DNA of 64,000 nt from Marinihelvus sp036351115 (GTDB lineage: Bacteria > Pseudomonadota > Gammaproteobacteria > Xanthomonadales > SZUA-36), in the NCBI GenBank assembly GCA_036351115.1, contig JAZBOL010000087.1, positions 24,342 to 88,341 of the forward strand. Reading direction: 5' to 3'. Under the pieces are notes generated by a model. The model searched no databases. It saw only the letters and a list, made by a program, of their open reading frames with translations, and had not been told where the DNA came from. This document shows, in pieces, positions 25,892 to 34,320 of this stretch (position 1 is the stretch's first letter; each line of letters begins with the position of its first letter). The translations under genes and the position numbers were made by a program.

Positions 25892-27349
25892 ATGCGACTG
25901 ATCGGTGAAGCTTTGACCTTTGACGACGTCTCCCTCGTGCCGGCTTACTCGGACGTACTGCCCAAGGACGTCAGCCTGCGCACGCAACTCACCCGGGACC
26001 TGTATCTCAGGATGCCCCTCATGTCCGCCGCCATGGACACGGTCACGGAAGCCCGCCTGGCCATCGCCATGGCGCAGGAAGGCGGGATCGGCGTCATCCA
26101 CAAGAACATGGATGTGGAGCGGCAGGCGGAACAGGTCCGGGTCGTGAAAAAGTACGAAGCGGGGGTCATCAAGGATCCGATCACCGTGGCGCCGGACACC
26201 ACCATTCGGGAGGTGCTGGACATCACCCACCGCCACAACATCTCCGGGGTGCCGGTGGTCGACGGCGATGAGCTTATCGGCATCGTGACCAGCCGGGACA
26301 TGCGCTTCGAGCGCAAGCTGGACGACCCGGTGCGCAACATCATGACCCGCAAGGACAAGCTCGTCACCGTCCGCGAAGACGCCAGCCAGGATGAGGTGCT
26401 CCAGCTGCTCCACAGGCACCGCATCGAGAAGGTGCTGGTGGTGAACGGCGATTTCGAGCTGCGCGGCCTGATCACGGTGAAGGACATCCAGAAGTCCAGT
26501 GACTTTCCCAATGCGGCGAAGGACAGCCAGGAGCGCCTGCTCGTGGCGGCCGCCGTGGCGGTGGGCGGAGACACGGAAGATCGGGTGACGGCCCTCGTGG
26601 CAGCCGGCGTGGACGTCATCGTGGTCGATACGGCGCACGGTCACACGCGTGGCGTGCTCGACCGCGTCTCCTGGGTCAAGAAGACCTTTCCCGACGTGCA
26701 GGTCATGGGCGGGAACGTGACCACCGGCGAAGGCGCCCTGGCCCTCGTGGAGGCCGGCGCCGACGCGGTGAAGGTGGGGCAGGGTCCGGGTTCGATCTGT
26801 ACCACGCGCATCGTCGCCGGCGTGGGCGTTCCCCAGGTGACTGCCGTGGTGAATGTCGCCGAGGCACTGAAAGACACGGGTGTGCCGATGGTGGCCGACG
26901 GCGGCATCCGCTTTTCCGGCGACCTGGCCAAGGCCATTGCCGCAGGCGCCAACACGGTGATGATCGGCAGCCTGCTGGCGGGCACGGAAGAAGCGCCCGG
27001 CGAGGTGGAGCTCTTCCAGGGCCGTTCCTACAAGTCCTACCGCGGCATGGGGTCCCTCGGCGCCATGCAGCAGGGGTCGAAGGATCGCTACTTCCAGCAC
27101 GACGCGTCCCCGGACAAGCTGGTGCCGGAGGGTATCGAAGGCCGTGTGCCGTACAAGGGCGCCCTGTCGGGCGTGGTGCACCAGCTGCTCGGTGGTTTGC
27201 GCTCCTCCATGGGTTACATGGGTTGTGACACGGTGGATCGCTTTCGCACGGAGGCCCAGTTCGTCCGCGTCACGAACGCGGGCGTTCGCGAGAGCCACGC
27301 CCATGACGTCCAGATCACCAAGGAAGCCCCCAATTACAAACTCGGCTAG
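25892..27349 (+). CDS. guaB: Inosine-5'-monophosphate dehydrogenase
   Basis: 485-aa enzyme oxidising IMP to XMP with NAD, the committed step to GMP. The (beta/alpha)8 barrel has LRTQLTRDLYLRMPLMSAAMDTV at the start, two CBS domains at about 93-205 (VAPDTTIREVLDITHRHNIS and VREDASQDEVLQLLHRHRI), the catalytic-loop cysteine in GPGSICTTRIVAGVG and the flap YRGMGSLGAM. AAAGGAG lies just before the ATG. It is followed by guaA after 9 bases. Confidence 0.98.
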   Translation: MRLIGEALTFDDVSLVPAYSDVLPKDVSLRTQLTRDLYLRMPLMSAAMDTVTEARLAIAMAQEGGIGVIHKNMDVERQAEQVRVVKKYEAGVIKDPITVAPDTTIREVLDITHRHNISGVPVVDGDELIGIVTSRDMRFERKLDDPVRNIMTRKDKLVTVREDASQDEVLQLLHRHRIEKVLVVNGDFELRGLITVKDIQKSSDFPNAAKDSQERLLVAAAVAVGGDTEDRVTALVAAGVDVIVVDTAHGHTRGVLDRVSWVKKTFPDVQVMGGNVTTGEGALALVEAGADAVKVGQGPGSICTTRIVAGVGVPQVTAVVNVAEALKDTGVPMVADGGIRFSGDLAKAIAAGANTVMIGSLLAGTEEAPGEVELFQGRSYKSYRGMGSLGAMQQGSKDRYFQHDASPDKLVPEGIEGRVPYKGALSGVVHQLLGGLRSSMGYMGCDTVDRFRTEAQFVRVTNAGVRESHAHDVQITKEAPNYKLG

Positions 27350-27358
27350 GGAGCCGTC

Positions 27359-28933
27359 ATGCAGGACATTCATCAGCACCGGATCCTGATTCTCGATTTC
27401 GGGTCCCAGTACACCCAGCTGATCGCCCGGCGCATCCGCGAGATCGGAGTCTATTGCGAGATTTACCCCTGGGACGTCACGGACGAGGAAATCCGGGACT
27501 TCGCGCCCCGGGGCGTGATCCTGTCCGGCGGCCCCGAATCGGTCACCGCCGCCGACGGCCCCCGGGCGCCCGGGGTGGTCTTCGATCTCGACGTGCCGCT
27601 CCTGGGCATCTGCTACGGCCTGCACACCATGGCGGCCCAGCTGGGTGGCCAGGTCGAGCCGTCCAGTGAAAAGGAATTCGGCTATGCCCAGGTCCGGCTC
27701 GTGGGCGCCTGCGCCCTGACGCGGGATATCGAGGATCACGTCGGCAACGATGGCATCGCGTCCCTCGACGTGTGGATGAGCCACGGCGACAAGGTCACGG
27801 CGCTGCCCGAGGGCTTCGAGCTCGTGGGCGCCACGGAGTCGGCGCCGGTCACCATCATCGCGGACGAAACGCGCCACTGGTACGGCCTGCAGTTCCACCC
27901 GGAGGTCACGCACACGCAGCAGGGCGCCCGGCTGCTGGAGCGCTTCGTGGGCGAAATCTGCGGCTGTGAAAAGCTCTGGACCGCGGCCAACATCATCGAG
28001 GACTCGATTCAGCGCGTGCGCGAGCAGGTGGGGGATGCCCCGGTCCTGCTGGGGCTCTCCGGCGGCGTCGATTCCAGCGTGGTGGCGGCGCTGCTGCACC
28101 GCGCCATCGGCGACCAGCTCACCTGTATCTTCGTCGATACGGGCCTGCTTCGCCTGGGGGAGGGTGACCAGGTGATGGCGACCTTCGCCGAGCACATGGG
28201 CGTCCGGGTGATTCGGGTGGACGCCGGCGACCGTTTCCTCGCGGCGCTCGCGGGCGAGGCGGACCCGGAACTCAAGCGCAAGATCATCGGCAACCTGTTC
28301 ATCGAGATCTTCGAGGAGCAGGCCAAGGCCTGCGGCGGTGCGCGCTGGCTGGCGCAGGGCACGATTTATCCCGACGTGATCGAATCCGCCGGTTCCCGCA
28401 CCGGCAAGGCGCACGTCATCAAGTCCCACCACAACGTGGGCGGCTTGCCCGAGCGCATGAACATGGCCCTGGTGGAGCCGCTACGGGAGCTGTTCAAGGA
28501 CGAGGTCCGCAAGCTCGGGGTCGAGCTCGGCCTGCCGTCCGAAATGGTGTACCGCCACCCGTTCCCGGGGCCCGGACTCGGCGTGCGGATTCTCGGCGAG
28601 GTACGGCCCGAATACGTGGAGCCGCTGCAGCGGGCGGATGACATCTTCATCAGCGAGCTGCGTCGCCACGACCTGTACGACGACGTGTCGCAGGCCTTTG
28701 CGGTCTTCCTGCCGGTGAAATCCGTGGGTGTCGTTGGCGACCAACGCCGCTACGAATGGGTCGTGGCTCTGCGCGCGGTGCAGACCGTTGATTTCATGAC
28801 GGCCCGGTGGGCGCCCCTTTCACATGAATTTTTGGCTCACGTATCCTTGCGTATAATCAATGAGATAGATGGTATATCTCGAGTGGTTTATGACATATCG
28901 GGCAAGCCCCCGGCCACCATTGAATGGGAGTGA
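27359..28933 (+). CDS. guaA: GMP synthase (glutamine-hydrolysing)
   Basis: 524-aa enzyme converting XMP to GMP with glutamine and ATP. The amidotransferase domain has nucleophile C85 (LLGICYGLH) and the QFHPEVTHT His/Glu pair; the ATP-pyrophosphatase P-loop is GLSGGVDSSVVAALLH, and the dimerisation domain ends in the conserved KPPATIEWE. It forms guaBA. The last 40 codons are unusually AT-rich, with four ATA isoleucine codons between 28853 and 28897, although the protein sequence there is conserved. Confidence 0.98.
   Translation: MQDIHQHRILILDFGSQYTQLIARRIREIGVYCEIYPWDVTDEEIRDFAPRGVILSGGPESVTAADGPRAPGVVFDLDVPLLGICYGLHTMAAQLGGQVEPSSEKEFGYAQVRLVGACALTRDIEDHVGNDGIASLDVWMSHGDKVTALPEGFELVGATESAPVTIIADETRHWYGLQFHPEVTHTQQGARLLERFVGEICGCEKLWTAANIIEDSIQRVREQVGDAPVLLGLSGGVDSSVVAALLHRAIGDQLTCIFVDTGLLRLGEGDQVMATFAEHMGVRVIRVDAGDRFLAALAGEADPELKRKIIGNLFIEIFEEQAKACGGARWLAQGTIYPDVIESAGSRTGKAHVIKSHHNVGGLPERMNMALVEPLRELFKDEVRKLGVELGLPSEMVYRHPFPGPGLGVRILGEVRPEYVEPLQRADDIFISELRRHDLYDDVSQAFAVFLPVKSVGVVGDQRRYEWVVALRAVQTVDFMTARWAPLSHEFLAHVSLRIINEIDGISRVVYDISGKPPATIEWE
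28852..28880 (+). promoter_or_regulatory. Possible promoter and dyad embedded in the 3' end of guaA
   Basis: TATAAT at 28852-28857, then an inverted repeat GAGATA (28862-28867) / TATCTC (28875-28880), all inside guaA. The codons are atypical for the window (ATA, CGT, GTA, CGA). No good -35 is seen at 16-18 bases; TTGGCT is 14 bases upstream. It could drive the oxygenase gene starting at 28937. Confidence 0.35.
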
Positions 28934-28936
28934 GCG

Positions 28937-30127
28937 ATGACCGATAAGGTGCAAAAGGCGGTGAATTCCGCGGTCCTGGACCAGGTCGGCAAACTGGCGG
29001 ATGATTTCCAGTCCGCCCGACCGTTCCGTCACGTGGCGATCGACGACTTCTTCCAGCCGGAGGTGGCCCGGGAGCTGGCCGACCATTTCCCCGCCTTCGA
29101 CGAAAAGCTCGCCATGAACGAAAACGGCGAGGTGGGCGCCAAGGCCGTCAACGAAAAAGTCCGCGAGCTGGGCCCGCCCTGGCAGCGACTCGACGACCTC
29201 GTGCAGAGCGAGGCCTTCCGGGATCTCATCAGCCGGATCACCGGTGTGCCGCACCTGCAGTACGACCCGCACTACTTCGGCGGGGGCACGCACGAGAACC
29301 TGCACGGCCAGGGCCTCGACGCGCACGTGGACTTCAATTTTCACCCGGTGACCCGCCAGCACCGCCGTCTGAACCTCATCGTCTACCTGACGGAAGAGTG
29401 GCAGGACGAGTGGGGCGGATCGATCCAGCTGCACAAGGATCCCTATCTGCCGCCCTCCGAGGACGAGATTGCCGTGGTCACGCCCCTGTTCAACCGGGCC
29501 GTGATCTTTGAAACCAACGAGCACTCCTGGCACGGCTTTCCGCGCATCGACCTGCCCGAGGACAAGCGGCATCTGTCACGGCGCAGCTTCGCCCTGTACT
29601 ACTACACGGTGACCCGCCCGGCGGACGAGCTCGGCGCCGAGCACTCGACGATTTACGTGGAGCAACACCTGCCGGAGGATCTGAAGGCGGGGGAGCCGCT
29701 GCAGCCGGAACAGCTCCAGCACATCCGCAACCTGGTTGCCGCGCGGGATCAGCATCTGCGCCGGCTCTACGGCAACATCAAGCAACTGTACACGGAGCTC
29801 AACGAGCTCAAGGAGCGCGCCGGCCTGCAGCCGCCGCCCGGCATTGCCGACGAGTATCCCGGCCGACCCGCACCGGCACCGCCTTCCGCGGATGGTGCGG
29901 CGCAGTCTCCAGTGGCTGACCCGCCCCCGGCGGCCGAAGCGGACACCGGCGAGCCCCCGGAAGCCCAGCGCCTGGGCGCAGACCTCGACCGGCTCAAGGC
30001 CGAACTGCATCAGCGCGATGCGGTTATCCGGCAGCTGGAGCACCGGGTCGGCGAGTTCGAGTCATCGACGAGCTGGCGCGTTACGAAGCCCCTCCGGGCG
30101 CTGAAGCGGCTCGTGGCCGGCGGTTAG
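28937..30127 (+). CDS. 2OG-Fe(II) oxygenase with coiled-coil tail
   Basis: 396 aa. Residues 25-225 form a prolyl-hydroxylase-type double-stranded beta-helix. The iron ligands are probably H130 and D132 (LDAHVDFNFHP) with a distal histidine in NEHSWHGFP (H199 or H196) and the 2-oxoglutarate arginine in RRSFALYYYT. After a Pro/Ala-rich linker, two coiled-coil stretches (about 265-295 and 345-372) lead to FESSTSWRVTKPLRALKRL. That closing motif is common at the ends of glycosyltransferases and methyltransferases of cell-surface polysaccharide loci. Its substrate could be a protein residue or a surface glycan, but neither is shown. It begins 3 bases after guaA. Confidence 0.75.
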   Translation: MTDKVQKAVNSAVLDQVGKLADDFQSARPFRHVAIDDFFQPEVARELADHFPAFDEKLAMNENGEVGAKAVNEKVRELGPPWQRLDDLVQSEAFRDLISRITGVPHLQYDPHYFGGGTHENLHGQGLDAHVDFNFHPVTRQHRRLNLIVYLTEEWQDEWGGSIQLHKDPYLPPSEDEIAVVTPLFNRAVIFETNEHSWHGFPRIDLPEDKRHLSRRSFALYYYTVTRPADELGAEHSTIYVEQHLPEDLKAGEPLQPEQLQHIRNLVAARDQHLRRLYGNIKQLYTELNELKERAGLQPPPGIADEYPGRPAPAPPSADGAAQSPVADPPPAAEADTGEPPEAQRLGADLDRLKAELHQRDAVIRQLEHRVGEFESSTSWRVTKPLRALKRLVAGG

Positions 30128-30172
30128 GCGACCCACGTCTCGCTGCGACACAGCGCCTCGAATCTTCGCATC

Positions 30173-30655
30173 GTGAACGCGCAAACGCCGGCACCCGAGG
30201 TTGATTCGGCCATGGACGAGCGCTTCATGCGCGAGGCGCTGGCCCTGGCCGCCCGTGCCGAAGCACAGGACGAGGTGCCGGTCGGCGCCGTGGTGGTGTT
30301 CGACGGCGTCATCATCGGCCGCGGCTGGAACCAGACCATCGGGCGTTCCGACCCGACCGCCCACGCTGAAATCCAGGCGCTTCGCGAAGCGGGAAAAGCC
30401 CGGTCAAACTATCGGCTGCGGGACTGTGACCTCTACGTCACCCTGGAGCCGTGTGCCATGTGCGCGGGCGCCATGGTGCACGCACGGCTTCGGCGCCTGG
30501 TCTTCGGCGCCTTCGACCCCAAGACCGGCGCGGCCGGCAGCGTGTTTTCCCTGCTGCCGGGCGAGCGTCACAACCACCGGGTCGATGTGGCGGGGGGGTG
30601 TCTCGAAGCCGAGTGCGCCGAACAGCTGCGGGCGTTTTTCCGGGCGCGCCGCTGA
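30173..30655 (+). CDS. tadA: tRNA-specific adenosine deaminase
   Basis: Zinc deaminase converting A34 to inosine in the tRNA-Arg(ACG) anticodon. It has the zinc site TAHAEIQAL (His plus catalytic Glu) and LEPCAMCAGAMVHARL (two Cys), and the start MREALALAARAEAQDEVPVGAVVV is the family norm. 160 aa from the GTG at 30173, or 147 aa from the ATG at 30212; neither has a clear ribosome site. Confidence 0.93.
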   Translation: MNAQTPAPEVDSAMDERFMREALALAARAEAQDEVPVGAVVVFDGVIIGRGWNQTIGRSDPTAHAEIQALREAGKARSNYRLRDCDLYVTLEPCAMCAGAMVHARLRRLVFGAFDPKTGAAGSVFSLLPGERHNHRVDVAGGCLEAECAEQLRAFFRARR

Positions 30656-30726
30656 TCCCCTGACGAACAGACACCGAAGGGATTTCTGTCGGCGAACGTC
30701 AAAGGTCGCTGGGTCACGACTGGGCC

Positions 30727-32745
30727 TCAGTCCGGATTGACCACCCGCAAGTCCGTCACGAGGCAACCCAGGCGGCGTTCGTCGTTCCGAGGCCGAAAGG
30801 TCCGGTCCGCGGTGAGGGCGACCTGTACCGATCCTTTGCCGGACCGCGTGTTCCCGGCAAGGGGGAATCGATGGGTCATATTGTCGGCGCAGGGTGCGGT
30901 GGCGATGGTCTCGCCGTCGAGCCGGAGTTCCAGGACGGGTTGGAAGGGCCAGCTTTCCGGAAGAAAAGTCCGGAATTCCAGTTCGGCCTTCTGTGACCGT
31001 GGCCGGTCGAAGCTGCGGGTGACGGTTTTGCCCATCCAGCCGTCATCGAAGAATTCGAAAGGAGCCGGGTCCGCCCGTGCCAGATCCCGGTTCAGCGCTC
31101 GCCAGGCCTCGGCGATGGGTTTGGGTTGCCCCTCCAGGTCACGGATGCCGGTGGGCTGGACGAAGCCTGCGAAACTCACGTTGAACAGCTCGAGGTCCGA
31201 GATGGCTTCCAGGGTCACCGTGGTCAGGGGTGATACGGCGATATCGATACAGGCTCGGCCTTCGCCAGAGGTGTCGAGCTCCGCGCGCAGCCTCAGTTGA
31301 TCGGTATAGACGCGCAGATCCGGCGCGGGATCACCGTCAATGACGGCCTCGACGCAGAGTTCGGCGGATTCCGGTCCACCGGGCGCGTGAAATTCGTGGC
31401 GTCCGAAGCCTCGCTGGAGGCGCTCCCCCGCGCGCAGGGGGTAAGTGGCATCGTTCAACTCCAGGTCGATCGCACCCACCCAGTTTCCCTGCCGGGAAGA
31501 AAAATCGGGGCTGGCGACGGCGTTGTGGGCATAGTCCCGCCAGGTCCACAGGGCGTAACCGTGCGTCAGGCGCTCGAGCACCGGCCTGGCTTTCTCCAGG
31601 AACTCGTCCACCTGGTCACGGGGAAGGCGATCGTTCATTTCGAAGCCCGGGGTGAAATCCTCCACCAGGAACTGGTCGATGAAAATTGGCCGTTCACCGG
31701 TCACCGCCCGCAGGCGATTCATCAGGTAGGCCAGGCGCTCCGCCGATTCCTCCGGGGTCAGGGTCTCACCCTCGTTGGCCCCGCCCATGGCCGGCGCCCA
31801 GTACACGGTCGTCCAGGGCGCCCCCGGCAGGTCCCAGGACAGCTCGTGGCTGTGCCAGTAGGCCAGGTCGCCCGGTGCGTTCCACACCGGGTCCGAGTCG
31901 ATGCGGATTTCCATGGACAGGGGTGGAAAGACCGCCTGGGCGGGCTTGAAAAACCGCTCGATCCAGGCGTAGTCGATAAAGTCGAAGAACAGGCCGAAGG
32001 CGGGCTCCAGGCGGGCCGGGACGGGCACCTCGTGCCAGGCCTGGAAGGGACGGCCGTAGCGTCGGGAAACGGCCTCCAGCGTGCTGTAGCGCGCCAGCCA
32101 GTCCTGGTACCCGGTCTCGTAGGCCAGCTCGAGGCGGCGCTCGGGGGGCGCCTCGCCGAAGCCTTCGACGGCCCAGAGGTCTTCCCAGGACAGGAACCCG
32201 AACAGCACATTGGGCCGGTCCTGGACCAGGGTCCAGAGTGCGCCGAGGTGCTTGATCCAGGCCTGGTGAACACCGGGGTCCAGCCACAGCTGCCGAAGCC
32301 AGCGGCCCGAGCGGGGCACGGAAGCATCCCAGGCGTAGCTGACCCGCAGCACGACGTCGAGCTCCGCCTCGGCGGCGAGGTCGATCAGCGCCAGGAGGCG
32401 TTCGGCGCGCTGCGGTACCAGGGAACCGTCGGTCATGGCCGGCGAGAAGCCGGGCCAGGGCACCACGAGCACGACCGTGTTGAAGCCGTCTTCGCGCAGC
32501 GCGGCGAAATCCTCCGCCGCCCGCTCCAGCAGGCGCGTGTTCCAGAAGTTGACCGCCCAGGCCTCACCGAACCAGTGGGCGCCCTTGAGATAGGGCCCGC
32601 CAGGGCCCGGTACGCTGCTGATCGGTGTCTCGGGGGTCGTGTCGGACCGCTTACCATCACCCGGTGCCGGGAGGTTTTGCCAGGCGAACCAGGCCGCCGC
32701 CGCAAGGGCCGCGAGGCCGACCAGGATGAGTAGGGCGCGTTTCAC
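30727..32745 (-). CDS. Membrane-anchored glycoside-hydrolase-like protein
   Basis: 672 aa. An N-terminal transmembrane anchor (about 4-23) is followed by a (beta/alpha)8-type domain (about 50-410): KGAHWFGEAWAVNFWNTR, FNTVVLVVPWPGF, DVVLRVSYAWD, then LFGFLSWEDLW, where E188 sits where clan-A glycosidases carry the acid/base after strand 4, and PIFIDQFLVEDF as candidate for the strand-7 nucleophile region. The rest (about 430-672) is beta-rich and may bind carbohydrate. I cannot assign a GH family. It is transcribed after the small membrane gene upstream. Confidence 0.5.
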   Translation of the reverse strand: MKRALLILVGLAALAAAAWFAWQNLPAPGDGKRSDTTPETPISSVPGPGGPYLKGAHWFGEAWAVNFWNTRLLERAAEDFAALREDGFNTVVLVVPWPGFSPAMTDGSLVPQRAERLLALIDLAAEAELDVVLRVSYAWDASVPRSGRWLRQLWLDPGVHQAWIKHLGALWTLVQDRPNVLFGFLSWEDLWAVEGFGEAPPERRLELAYETGYQDWLARYSTLEAVSRRYGRPFQAWHEVPVPARLEPAFGLFFDFIDYAWIERFFKPAQAVFPPLSMEIRIDSDPVWNAPGDLAYWHSHELSWDLPGAPWTTVYWAPAMGGANEGETLTPEESAERLAYLMNRLRAVTGERPIFIDQFLVEDFTPGFEMNDRLPRDQVDEFLEKARPVLERLTHGYALWTWRDYAHNAVASPDFSSRQGNWVGAIDLELNDATYPLRAGERLQRGFGRHEFHAPGGPESAELCVEAVIDGDPAPDLRVYTDQLRLRAELDTSGEGRACIDIAVSPLTTVTLEAISDLELFNVSFAGFVQPTGIRDLEGQPKPIAEAWRALNRDLARADPAPFEFFDDGWMGKTVTRSFDRPRSQKAELEFRTFLPESWPFQPVLELRLDGETIATAPCADNMTHRFPLAGNTRSGKGSVQVALTADRTFRPRNDERRLGCLVTDLRVVNPD

Positions 32746-32846
32746 GGTGAGGAGGCAACCGGGTCAGGAACGGAAACCCGCGTAGTGTAAGGCATCGCGA
32801 TGGTGTTGGTGAGTGATGGGCTCGGGGCGGGTTGAGTCGAATGATT

Positions 32847-33191
32847 TCAGTCGAGAGCGAAGCGCAGGAGATTCAGCAGGCAAACCCCGAGCACGGAGAG
32901 CAGGGCGAGACGCAGCAGGCGTGCGCCGGTCTGCTTCGTGATCGAATCCGCGGGGTCGACGCTGGACTCGCGACGCAGTCCCCCCGGCGTGATCTCGTAG
33001 AACCAGGAAATACCGATGGCGAGCGGGAAAGCGATGATGAGCATGGCGAACACAAAGCGGAGGACCCAGACGGGCATATCGGCGTAGTCCACGAGCATGG
33101 CGTTGAGCTCCAGCAACAACCAGCCCGCTGTGACATAGAGCAGCACGACGTGGAAAAGATTGCGGCGGCGAAGTTCCGAAAACAGTGTCAT
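32847..33191 (-). CDS. Small membrane protein, stand-alone N-terminal module of TPR/adenylate-cyclase-type proteins
   Basis: 114 aa with three predicted transmembrane helices (about 12-32, 38-60, 90-110). The opening MTLFSELRRRNLFHVVLLYV and later FPLAIGISWFYEITPGGLRRE are the signature of a membrane module usually fused to TPR, adenylate-cyclase or CadC-like domains. Here it ends soon after the third helix with no fused domain. ATG at 33191 fits the module start exactly. No nearby pseudogene remnant supplies the missing part. Confidence 0.65.
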   Translation of the reverse strand: MTLFSELRRRNLFHVVLLYVTAGWLLLELNAMLVDYADMPVWVLRFVFAMLIIAFPLAIGISWFYEITPGGLRRESSVDPADSITKQTGARLLRLALLSVLGVCLLNLLRFALD

Positions 33192-33279
33192 GGTCGCGAC
33201 GTGATCGGCTTCAGGAAAGTCTTCGCTACAGCATGATTGATATACTGTCGGGCCGCAAACGCGACCTGGACAAGCCCCC

Positions 33280-34275
33280 ATGACCAATGTGTTCACGCTG
33301 CAGCAGCCGGGCGCCGAAGACCATGGCCTGGCGCGTAATCCCGGAATGGATTACACGCCGGAGTGTTTCGACCGGCTCAGGATCAACCGTAGCGCGGTGG
33401 AGCGGCGGGCCGCGACGCTGCCGGCCCGGCGCGCCATCAAGAAGGATTACCAGGCGGCCTGGCTGTTGAAGGCGGTGACGCTCATCGACCTGACCACCCT
33501 GGCGGGGGACGACACGCCCGGCAGGGTCCGCCGCCTGTGCCAGAAAGCGCTGAGACCCGTCCGGCGGGATCTGCTCGAAGCCCTTGGCATGGCGGATGCC
33601 GGCCTGACCACCGGCGCGGTCTGCGTGTACCACAACCTCATTGCCACGGCCGTGGCGGAACTGGAAGGCACCGACCTCCCGGTGGCAGCCGTATCCACCG
33701 GTTTCCCGGCGGGGCAGATTCCCCTGGAGCTCAAGCTCGCCCAGGTCCGGGCGTCGGTCGAGGCCGGCGCGAGGGAGATCGACATCGTCATCTCGCGGAG
33801 CAAGGTGCTCACAGGCGACTGGCGCGGCCTCTTTGACGAAATGAAAGCCTACCGGGAGGCCTGTGGCGAGGCGCATGTCAAGGCCATCCTCGCGACCGGC
33901 GAGCTGGCCACCCTGACCCAGGTTGCCCGCGCCAGCTGGGTCTGTATGCAGGCGGGGGCGGATTTCATCAAGACGTCCACGGGCAAGGAAACGGTCAACG
34001 CGACGCTGCCGGTCAGCCTGGTCATGGTGCGCGCCATCCGCGATTATCACCGGCTGACGGGCTACAAGGTGGGGTACAAGCCCGCCGGCGGCATCGGCAA
34101 GGCCAAGGAAGCCCTGGCCTACATGACGCTGATGAAGGAGGAGCTCGGCCGCGACTGGCTGGATCCTCACCTGTTCCGCTTTGGCGCCAGCAGCCTGCTC
34201 GGGGACATCGAGCGACAGCTCGAGCATCACGTCACCGGTCACTATTCCGTGGCTTACCGCCATCCCATGGGCTAG
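33280..34275 (+). CDS. deoC: Deoxyribose-phosphate aldolase
   Basis: 331-aa aldolase cleaving 2-deoxyribose 5-phosphate to acetaldehyde and glyceraldehyde 3-phosphate. The Schiff-base lysine is K231 in ADFIKTSTGK and the second active lysine K267 in YKPAGGIG. DIVISRSKVLTGDW and VSTGFPAGQ are further family blocks. It is longer than E. coli DeoC (259 aa) and resembles the longer DERA type found in animals and many proteobacteria. A TATACT box at 33241-33246 may be its -10. The dehydrogenase 45 bases downstream would use the acetaldehyde. Confidence 0.94.
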   Translation: MTNVFTLQQPGAEDHGLARNPGMDYTPECFDRLRINRSAVERRAATLPARRAIKKDYQAAWLLKAVTLIDLTTLAGDDTPGRVRRLCQKALRPVRRDLLEALGMADAGLTTGAVCVYHNLIATAVAELEGTDLPVAAVSTGFPAGQIPLELKLAQVRASVEAGAREIDIVISRSKVLTGDWRGLFDEMKAYREACGEAHVKAILATGELATLTQVARASWVCMQAGADFIKTSTGKETVNATLPVSLVMVRAIRDYHRLTGYKVGYKPAGGIGKAKEALAYMTLMKEELGRDWLDPHLFRFGASSLLGDIERQLEHHVTGHYSVAYRHPMG

Positions 34276-34320
34276 GCGGTCAGGTCTCACGCAAGGAACA
34301 CCTTTCAGGGGTATCAGGTC

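Noticed and set aside
25796..28432. 878-codon open frame antisense to guaB and guaA.
   Set aside because: Shadow of two conserved genes; no domain or ribosome site.
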